The position numbers and the translations under genes are program-made. The notes under the pieces were generated by a model. The model ran no database searches, was not told the DNA's origin, and saw nothing but the letters and a program-made list of their open reading frames with translations. Shown here in pieces: positions 13,909 through 20,196 of a stretch of DNA of 20,196 bases. This DNA is from Bacteroidales bacterium. Lineage in GTDB: Bacteria > Bacteroidota > Bacteroidia > Bacteroidales > JAOZVK01. Within the stretch, counting starts at the first letter, position 1. Each line of letters starts with the position of its first letter. Where the stretch lies: positions 1 through 20,196 of the forward strand of contig JAOZVK010000040.1 of the NCBI GenBank assembly GCA_029938185.1. The letters are read 5' to 3'.

Positions 13909-16161
13909 TTATAAATTTGAATTCCACAACTTGTCTGTTTCTATTTTATCTAAAACAATAAATTTTTCAATTGTATTATTTACAGATTTTTTACTTTTTT
14001 CAATAATCTTGTTTATACGATTAAGCCCCTCAACTGATTCGGCAGCCTGTTTCTCATCTTCAATAATAGATTTTAATTTTATATTTTTCGATTTTTTTCT
14101 AAATATTTCAATAACATAACTGGTAAAAAAATTACCTACTTGGGTCAAACTATATTTTTTTATATCAAATATAGGAATAATTTTGTATATAATTTCATTT
14201 TTTGAATCAAAATCGCGGTAAATTAATCTATAATTTGTTATAATACCGTCAATATGAAAACTATCAAGCAAGAAATATTCATTTTTTAAAGGATAAATAT
14301 TATTAAAAACTTGATTTACAATTGGTTTAAATTTCTCAATTTTTGATGAATGGTATAAAAAAATATTATTATACAAATCAATATGTTTTGACGAATGCCA
14401 TATTTTTTCGGTATAATCAATCAAGTTGTCAATATTCACATTAGGAATAAAATTATTTGAGTAATCGTAGTCTAATGTATTAAATTTCAACTTGTTTTTT
14501 AACAAAATATTATTACAATTCTCTTTGTTACTTGAAATTAATTCAATATAATTATTTTCAAGTTTCTCCCATTCCTTAGCTTGGATAAGTTTTGTAACAA
14601 TTTCCCAATCGCTTTTCCAAAACTTATATTTATTATAATTTATTTGATATTTAAGTTTTAAAACTCTCTCTTTTTTAATTTTAAATAAAGGTATTAATTC
14701 AAAATTTTCATTTTCAGATTCTCTAACAAATATTCTGTAGTTTGTTAAAACAAAAAGTGAGTTATCGGTTTTAATAAAATACTCTCCCTTGATAAAATAA
14801 TATTTTTCAAAAATTTGCTTTACTATTGAATAGAAAAAATGTATTATTAAACCATATGAGCTGTTATTATTTGCAAGTTTTAAAAAATCAATATTAAGAT
14901 TATTTAATTCATTCAATTTGCCCGAAATCCAAATACTATGAGTAAATTCAAAAAAAGTCCTAAGAGTTTTTATTGGTAATTTATTGTTTATTTTCTTCTT
15001 AACTTCTTTACTATATGTTTTTTTAACTATTACAGCTTTTGGTTTTACAAACTTAGTAGTTTGAAGATTTGAGATTTTAATTTTTTTAAACTCTTTAATT
15101 AATTGACTACAATTACTATACCTTTTTGTATAATCATTATCCAAACATTTTTTAACTAAAAAGTAAGATGAAATAGATCTTTTTTTAATTAACTCTAAGT
15201 CTGCAATTTGCCCAGTCATCATTTCAAGAATAATCAAAGCCAATGAGTAAATATCGGCTCTGGCATCAACTATATTTCCTTTGGTTTGTTGTTCGGGGGC
15301 GGCATATCTTGGTGTACCAACTTTTACCATGTAATCATCAAAATAATCTGCTGATGCTAATCCAAAATCAATAATTTTCACATTATCACCTTTGTAAGTT
15401 AGCAGAATATTATCGGGTTTTAAGTCTCTATGATATATTTGTTTTTTATGGACATATTCAAGTGCTTGTAGTGTTTCTATTATTATTTTTTTTATTAATT
15501 CTCCACTTTTAATACCATTTTTGTCTATTAGTTTTGTCAATGGTCTACCATCAACATATTCCATATAATAAAAAATTCCATGATTATCTTTAGATTTACC
15601 CAAAATCCTTACAATATGTGGGTGGTCAAGATGATATGAATTTTCAAATTCTCTGTAAAAAAGCTTTATATAACTATTATTGTTTTTAAATTCAGGTTTT
15701 AATCGTTTCACAATAATCCATTTGCCATAATATTTTGCTTTTTGTATTAAACTCATATTACCCTGAGTATCTAAATCCTTAAAATCGGTAAATGCTTTTG
15801 TTACAAAAGAGTGTTTAGAATCTGAATTGTTGCTCGAAAATCCAGATTCCAAAGTTTCACCACCTATTGGTTGATTACTTGTAAAACCTGAATTGTTATT
15901 GCTTATATTGTCTGTTTCAATAAACCCTGAATTATCTAAATTGGTATTATCAACTTGTTGTTCAAATCCAGACAAATTAGTATTTGAATTTGTTTTTTTT
16001 GTTTTTATTCGACGAAGTTCGTTCTCAATCAAAAAATTTAGTACTTTTTCATCAATACCAATTTCATTAGCTTGTTCGACTAAAAAAATACGTTCGTCAG
16101 CACTTATTATTCCATCGGAACAAGCTGATTTTATTAATATATGTAAAACTTCAATATTCAA
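13909..16161 (-). CDS. Ser/Thr protein kinase with TerB-like N-terminus
   Basis: A 750-residue protein. Residues 1-50 resemble the start of TerB domains (SACSDGIISADERIFLVEQA). A low-complexity linker (about 52-118) carries four SGF motifs at 64, 78, 91 and 106. The Hanks-type kinase domain (about 126-355) has Lys152 in IVKRL, a Glu in YREFENSYHL, HRDLKPDN with Asp246, DFG at 265-267, APEQ and DIYSL. Catalytic residues are complete, but the glycine-rich loop (GNMSLIQKAKYYGK) is degenerate. The C-terminal part holds two related copies of one module (about 401-505 and 579-672). Each has an H/S-rich IW start, an EYF turn, and TNYRIFVRE or TNYRLIYRD followed by IPLFKIKK or IPIFDIKK, reminiscent of PH/GRAM-like folds. 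No membrane segment is seen. It is first in a two-gene unit. Confidence 0.9.
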   Translation of the reverse strand: MNIEVLHILIKSACSDGIISADERIFLVEQANEIGIDEKVLNFLIENELRRIKTKKTNSNTNLSGFEQQVDNTNLDNSGFIETDNISNNNSGFTSNQPIGGETLESGFSSNNSDSKHSFVTKAFTDFKDLDTQGNMSLIQKAKYYGKWIIVKRLKPEFKNNNSYIKLFYREFENSYHLDHPHIVRILGKSKDNHGIFYYMEYVDGRPLTKLIDKNGIKSGELIKKIIIETLQALEYVHKKQIYHRDLKPDNILLTYKGDNVKIIDFGLASADYFDDYMVKVGTPRYAAPEQQTKGNIVDARADIYSLALIILEMMTGQIADLELIKKRSISSYFLVKKCLDNDYTKRYSNCSQLIKEFKKIKISNLQTTKFVKPKAVIVKKTYSKEVKKKINNKLPIKTLRTFFEFTHSIWISGKLNELNNLNIDFLKLANNNSSYGLIIHFFYSIVKQIFEKYYFIKGEYFIKTDNSLFVLTNYRIFVRESENENFELIPLFKIKKERVLKLKYQINYNKYKFWKSDWEIVTKLIQAKEWEKLENNYIELISSNKENCNNILLKNKLKFNTLDYDYSNNFIPNVNIDNLIDYTEKIWHSSKHIDLYNNIFLYHSSKIEKFKPIVNQVFNNIYPLKNEYFLLDSFHIDGIITNYRLIYRDFDSKNEIIYKIIPIFDIKKYSLTQVGNFFTSYVIEIFRKKSKNIKLKSIIEDEKQAAESVEGLNRINKIIEKSKKSVNNTIEKFIVLDKIETDKLWNSNL

Positions 16162-16229
16162 AATTATATAATTGTTTTTATGGCTACCAAGATCTTCGAA
16201 CTATTTACTTTTAAGACAACTTAGACGTT

Positions 16230-16347
16230 TTTTTAACCGCAAAGTTGCACAAAGTTTGACGCAAAGTTCTGCAAAGGTTCACTTTATGATTGTAACCATT
16301 TGAAGAACAAGAGAATCCAACCTTACGTGGATAGCCGAAATTTTTAA
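16230..16347 (+). repeat. CGCAAAGTT repeat copy 2 and solo end of the dispersed element
   Basis: 16230-16273 repeats the TTTTTAACCGCAAAGTT sequence of 12199-12229 with extra CGCAAAGTT units. 16328-16347 reads GGATAGCCGAAATTTTTAAG, nearly identical to GGGTAGCCGAAATTTTAG just outside the dispersed element at 16823-16840. It looks like a solo element end. Confidence 0.55.
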
Positions 16348-16436
16348 GCTAATTCAACATAAATAGTAAAAATAAATTTGTGAGTAAACAAACTTTAAGA
16401 ACCGAAATATTTCGCTAATATAACAATTCTTTACTA

Positions 16437-16545
16437 TAATATACTCTAAACAGTTATAATTTTAACATTAACAAACTATTATCAATTGTTAATCAAAGTA
16501 TTACACCATTGTATCATTGAATAATTGTAGCATTTAAAGTATAAA
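16437..16545. repeat. Inverted copy of the 3826-3972 repeat (1 unit)
   Basis: ACTCTAAACAGTTATAATTT and the sequence after it through CATTTAAAGTATA match the reverse complement of 3972-3826 with few changes. The tandem unit appears once (GAATAATT, 16519-16526) instead of five times. The pair is inverted and brackets about 12.5 kb containing lipA through the kinase. Confidence 0.85.
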
Positions 16546-16712
16546 TAATTTTGCAATTAGTTCTCATTTTCTACAACTTTTTAAAAACACACAAGTATAT
16601 ATATTTTTGCTTTCTACAAAATTCTTATGGCTTCAAATTTGTTATCATATAATAAGGAAATATTTTCACAAAAGTTTTCCTTCATTATATTAAATTATAA
16701 TATAAAATTTTT

Positions 16713-16829
16713 GGCTACACGTATAGTATTTGGACATTATTTTATTTTTTGACAGGATTAACAGGATTGATTTTTATACTGTTACGAAATTCCTGAAAAA
16801 CAAGGTTGTCCAACTTATGACGGGTAGCC
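16713..16829. repeat. Dispersed palindromic element, copy 3
   Basis: Outer ends GGCTACACGT (16713-16722) and CGGGTAGCC (16821-16829), inner inverted pair TTGGACA (16730-16736) and TGTCCAA (16807-16813). It contains two 9-bp units (ACAGGATTA, ACAGGATTG). Same orientation as copy 1. The rest of the 16162-16960 gap is AT-rich with no supportable gene; it should hold the divergent promoters of the kinase and TPR genes, which I could not pinpoint. Confidence 0.8.
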
Positions 16830-16960
16830 GAAATTTTAGTCTTAATACACTACAAAGTTATTTTATAATTTGAAAAATAAGTAAAAAGTGCTACCTTACA
16901 TTTTTTATAGTAATTTTAATCCTATAACTGTTATAAATTATTTGATGTTAAAAAAAAATT

Positions 16961-19900
16961 ATGTTTAAAACTTTTTATTCAGAATTTGAAAAGCTGGAGC
17001 TTGCATATTCAGAGGGGGGAACTGTTAATGACTATATAAATATAATTAGAAATTGTGGTAATTATATTGAAAGTTGTATGAACTATTTTATAGTAAACTT
17101 CCATGTTTCATTAAACAGTGACAAAGATAGACTAAAATATCTTTCAATAGAAAAACAACTTATAAAACCTGCAATCACATATAATACATTAGGCGTTTTT
17201 ATTGGGTTAATAAAAAAACTTGAAACCGAATTTTCTTCACATGAATGGATTCACCCCTCAATTCCAGTATATCTTAATAAGGCAAATATATTAAGAAATA
17301 TGTACTTGAATGTAAAAGTAGAAAATGGTATCAATGAGAAAAAAATGACTATTGAATTAGATGCTGATGAAATGCTCTACTTTACACAAAAAATATTGTA
17401 TTTATTTAAATTTCAAGATAAATACATTAATTCTTTTGGTTTCGATTTATCCAATTTCTTAATATATAGTTCAATAAAAGAGAGATTTGAAAGTGCATCA
17501 AAAGAAGAGCATTACAATCAGACAGTTTATGATGCTCATAAAATTATGCCAAGTTTACTCCAGAATTTTTTAGATAAAATATATATTAATAGTGAACTTG
17601 CAGAAAAAGAGCAAATTATAAAAATTACTCAACAAAATAATAAACTTTTTAATTCAGATTTGGAAGTTAAGAGTATTTTAGCCGAATTTCTTAAAATTAA
17701 CTGGAGCGACTCTAATAATGAAGTTATTAATAAGCTTGTTAGCAATGTAGAAATACTACAAAGTACATCTTTAAGCAAGAAAAAAAGTTTTGCTCAACAA
17801 TACTTAAATGTTATTGACAGCTTAATAGTTTTTCTAAAAAATAAAGACTTAAACAATATTTTAGAATTTGCCAATATAGTAAAGAAAAAATATTTGCAAA
17901 GTGGAAGTATAATCAAGCATGAAGATGATGTTTATTTTAAAAAAGCAGCCAAAGAACTGGGTATTCGAAAAATGACCGGCGAAAGTCTTGAAAAAAGTAT
18001 AATTAAAACTATAGAAAATAAGATTACTGTATTCCAAACTTTTTATGAAGAAAAAAATCATGCACAAAAAGTTAATAATGAAAAACATGTAGCAAATCTT
18101 TTTAAATATGCATGTTTGAAATTTAATGATAATAATTTTGAAGAAGCAATTTCAGACCTTAGCGAAATTATTGAAGCAAAATTTAATGTTGCATTTTATT
18201 ATATATATAGAGGAATAGCATATCAAAAAACAGGACAAGATAGAAAAGCCGAAAAAGACTTTAAAAAAGCATTAAGTATTAATCATAAACTTGAGTTTTA
18301 TTTTTATAATATGGGAGTTGCAAGATATGAAGCAAATGACTTTTTATCAGCAATAGTTGAATTTGATAAAGCTTTGACATACAAAAACAACGACCCTGAT
18401 ATATATTTTTATAAAGGTATTGTTTTAAAGCAGTTAAATATGATTAACGAAGCTCAAACAGCCTTTAAAAAAGCAATTGCTATAGCTCCTAAGCATTCAG
18501 GTGCAATACACGAATTTGATAAAATACTTAATGATAAAGTCTTCGTTGAAAAAAATAGAATGAAGAAAAGGAATATTTCAGTTTTATTTAAATATGCTTG
18601 TTCAAAATTAAATGATAAGGATTATTCAAAAGCTTTAATCGACCTCAATTCAATTATAGAAATAGAACACGACATTGCTTTTTATTATGTTTATAGAGGT
18701 ATTACTAATAGTTTGCTTAACAATAATATAGAAGCTGAAAATGATTTTCAATATTCATTAAAAATTAATCCCCGTAGAGATTTTTATTACTATAACCGAG
18801 GACTTGCTTATTTTGAAGCTCAAGCATTCATGCAAGCAATAAAAGAATTTGATAATGCGATTACACTTAAACAAGACCAAGCTGATTATTATTATTTTAG
18901 AGGATTGTCTTATGATAAATTAAAAGACACTAAAAAGGCTGAAAAAGAATACCTAAAAGCATTAAACATTAATCCAAGCCATACGGAAGCTCCTCGTAGC
19001 ATAGAAAAATTAAAATTAAAAGAAATAAAAATAGTTAATGATGAAAACCTTAGTTTGATACTTAGTAACTTGTTCAAATATGCATGTTTAAAACTTAATG
19101 AAAATGATTTTGAAGATGCTATTGTAGATTTTAACGAAATAATTAATTTAAAAGCAGATGTTGCTTTTTATTATATATATCGTGGTATAACATATGAAAT
19201 ACTCAATAAACCAAGAGCAACTATTGCTGATTATAAAAAGGCATTAAATATTAATCCTTCAAAAGATTTATTTCATTTTAATAAAGGCATGGCGTATTAC
19301 GAAGCCGGTAAATACGAAAGAGCAATTAGAGAGCTAAACATAGCTATAAATATTAATAAAGATGTACCTGATTTTTATTTTTATACAGCTCTTATCTATG
19401 AAAGTGCTGGTAAAATTGGAAAAGCTATCTCGGCTTATAATCTTGCTTTGGAAGTATTTCCAGGACATGTTGAGGCTAAACGCAAAAAAGTAAAATTGAT
19501 TGAAAAACAAACTAATATTGAAAAACAAATTCAAAAAAAATATTCTGATTTTTCAAATGCTCACGAATTTTTTGAGAATGCACGCTATTTTTTAAATGAA
19601 AAAGAATACGAAAATGCTATTTTTGAATTAAATAAAGCAATCAATATACTACCAAATGCTGCTTTTTACTATGTTTATAGAGGAATGGCTAACGAAAAAA
19701 CAAGTAATTATATTGGTGCTGATAAAAACTATTCTACTGCAAAAAGACTAAATCCTGATTCAGCTATGTTTTATTTCAATAAAGCAAAAGCCGAATTTGA
19801 TTCTGGTTTTTTTGAAAAAGCACTTACTGAAATTAATAAAGCAGTTGAAATAAATGAAAAATTTGCTTTTGTAAATTATCGTATGAGAATATATAAAAAA

Positions 19901-19975
19901 CTACACAAAAAAAAGGAATTTGATAATGATATGAGAAAATGTCAAATTTTACAAAAAAAAGAAAATTTAAACTAA
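16961..19975 (+). CDS. TPR-repeat protein with four 162-166-residue super-repeats
   Basis: A 1004-residue soluble protein, probably a protein-binding scaffold. Residues 1-375 form a helical domain I do not firmly recognise. It includes RNCGNYIESCMNYFI (about 30-44) and ANILRNMYLN (about 108-117), which vaguely recall HEPN or DUF4145-type domains but lack the usual R-x4-6-H. From residue 380 the chain is tetratricopeptide repeats in super-repeats starting at 380, 542, 704 and 870. Each begins with a version of LFKYACLKLNENDFEDAI and contains AFYYIYRGI, a YFYN.G.A.YE segment and a Y.F.G segment. There is no signal peptide or membrane span. The first ATG at 16961 follows an A-rich leader and fits a helical start. 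It is divergent from the kinase operon. Confidence 0.88.
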   Translation: MFKTFYSEFEKLELAYSEGGTVNDYINIIRNCGNYIESCMNYFIVNFHVSLNSDKDRLKYLSIEKQLIKPAITYNTLGVFIGLIKKLETEFSSHEWIHPSIPVYLNKANILRNMYLNVKVENGINEKKMTIELDADEMLYFTQKILYLFKFQDKYINSFGFDLSNFLIYSSIKERFESASKEEHYNQTVYDAHKIMPSLLQNFLDKIYINSELAEKEQIIKITQQNNKLFNSDLEVKSILAEFLKINWSDSNNEVINKLVSNVEILQSTSLSKKKSFAQQYLNVIDSLIVFLKNKDLNNILEFANIVKKKYLQSGSIIKHEDDVYFKKAAKELGIRKMTGESLEKSIIKTIENKITVFQTFYEEKNHAQKVNNEKHVANLFKYACLKFNDNNFEEAISDLSEIIEAKFNVAFYYIYRGIAYQKTGQDRKAEKDFKKALSINHKLEFYFYNMGVARYEANDFLSAIVEFDKALTYKNNDPDIYFYKGIVLKQLNMINEAQTAFKKAIAIAPKHSGAIHEFDKILNDKVFVEKNRMKKRNISVLFKYACSKLNDKDYSKALIDLNSIIEIEHDIAFYYVYRGITNSLLNNNIEAENDFQYSLKINPRRDFYYYNRGLAYFEAQAFMQAIKEFDNAITLKQDQADYYYFRGLSYDKLKDTKKAEKEYLKALNINPSHTEAPRSIEKLKLKEIKIVNDENLSLILSNLFKYACLKLNENDFEDAIVDFNEIINLKADVAFYYIYRGITYEILNKPRATIADYKKALNINPSKDLFHFNKGMAYYEAGKYERAIRELNIAININKDVPDFYFYTALIYESAGKIGKAISAYNLALEVFPGHVEAKRKKVKLIEKQTNIEKQIQKKYSDFSNAHEFFENARYFLNEKEYENAIFELNKAINILPNAAFYYVYRGMANEKTSNYIGADKNYSTAKRLNPDSAMFYFNKAKAEFDSGFFEKALTEINKAVEINEKFAFVNYRMRIYKKLHKKKEFDNDMRKCQILQKKENLN

Positions 19976-19990
19976 AGTCTTTGAGATTAT

Positions 19991-20032
19991 TAGGAAATTA
20001 CGAATTATGAATTATGAATTAGTTTACACCTA
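19991..20032 (+). repeat. Short dispersed repeat, second copy
   Basis: TAGGAAATTACGAATTATGA and the bases after it through GTTTACACC match 4221-4263 with a few substitutions. It lies 16 bp after the TPR gene stop. Confidence 0.7.
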
Positions 20033-20042
20033 AGCACCCATA

Positions 20043-20143
20043 AGTAATTAACAATGAACAATGGAAAATTAACAATTTTGCTTACGCTTGATAAACAGCA
20101 TAATAATAAAAACAAAAGTGTTGTTTTTATATATCGACCTACT
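20043..20143. mobile_element. 101-bp insertion-like segment flanked by TA
   Basis: The repeat at 6158-6220 reads CACCCA-TA-CAAAAG. Here CACCCA-TA (to 20042) and TA-CAAAAG (from 20144) are separated by 101 bp that starts AGTA and ends TACT. That fits a small element inserted at a TA dinucleotide with TA duplication. Its left end recurs at 12077. It contains TTTTGCTTACGCTTG (20075-20090) and an AAAAACA...TGTTGTTTTT hairpin. Confidence 0.5.
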
Positions 20144-20144
20144 T

Positions 20145-20196
20145 ACAAAAGTTTTTACCTATTTAGTATAGAGCTTACTTTTTGAAATACCGTTTA
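20145..20196 (+). repeat. 52-bp repeat, copy B (runs to window edge)
   Basis: Matches 6169-6220 at 50 of 52 positions. The window ends at its last matching base, so the repeat may extend further. Confidence 0.8.

Noticed and set aside
16162..16960. A missed gene or small RNA in the 799-base gap
   Set aside because: Only repeat fragments and AT-rich DNA are seen; no frame with protein-like composition and no tRNA-like structure was recognised.

Overview
The window is very AT-rich and reads as Bacteroidetes (Bacteroidota), probably an environmental Bacteroidales/Marinilabiliales-like lineage. The reasons are a large secreted protein ending in a type IX secretion (T9SS) sorting domain, DUF4301 and DUF5618 family proteins, a LytTR regulator with a membrane-spanning N-terminus, weak Shine-Dalgarno signals, and intergenic regions packed with short dispersed repeats. 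No rRNA, tRNA, CRISPR array or transposase gene was recognised. The species cannot be named from the sequence alone.

Left part (1-5481). A DUF5618-like gene is split into two overlapping reading frames (321-723, minus). An AAA/DUF4143 ATPase (2398-3813) and a DUF4301 protein (832-2376) lie in tandem on the minus strand, and a clear hairpin terminator follows DUF4301. An 800-base gene-poor stretch with an 8-bp tandem repeat and palindromes leads to lipA (lipoyl synthase, plus strand).

Middle (5482-13117). After lipA come a copy of a short dispersed element and a 479-bp MITE-like element with 23-bp terminal inverted repeats and a strong internal palindrome. A 1531-residue exported protein follows on the minus strand: signal peptide, Reg_prop-like propeller repeats, EF-hand, leucine-rich repeats, cohesin-like domain, dockerin-like domain, T9SS tail. 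Upstream of it is a membrane-bound LytTR regulator. The gap between the two genes holds two pairs of 9-bp direct repeats spaced 21 bp start to start, the geometry LytTR dimers bind, so a regulator-target pair is likely. pssA (phosphatidylserine synthase) lies upstream of the regulator.

Right part (13379-20196). A two-gene minus-strand unit encodes a Ser/Thr kinase (short TerB-like N-terminus, SGF-motif linker, kinase domain, duplicated C-terminal module) and a 172-residue protein with two membrane segments. Across a repeat-rich 799-base gap, on the plus strand, is a 1004-residue TPR protein made of four 162-166-residue super-repeats after a unique N-terminal domain. Kinase, membrane protein and TPR scaffold could form a signalling module; that is inference from adjacency.

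Repeats are the other main theme. A TTGGACA...TGTCCAA element occurs three times with 3, 1 and 2 internal 9-bp units. An inverted pair about 12.5 kb apart differs in 8-bp repeat number (5 versus 1). A 52-bp repeat occurs downstream of lipA and of the TPR gene. A short 3'-end signal (a hairpin, or a degenerate one, then roughly TTGCTTACGCA on the sense strand) follows several genes.
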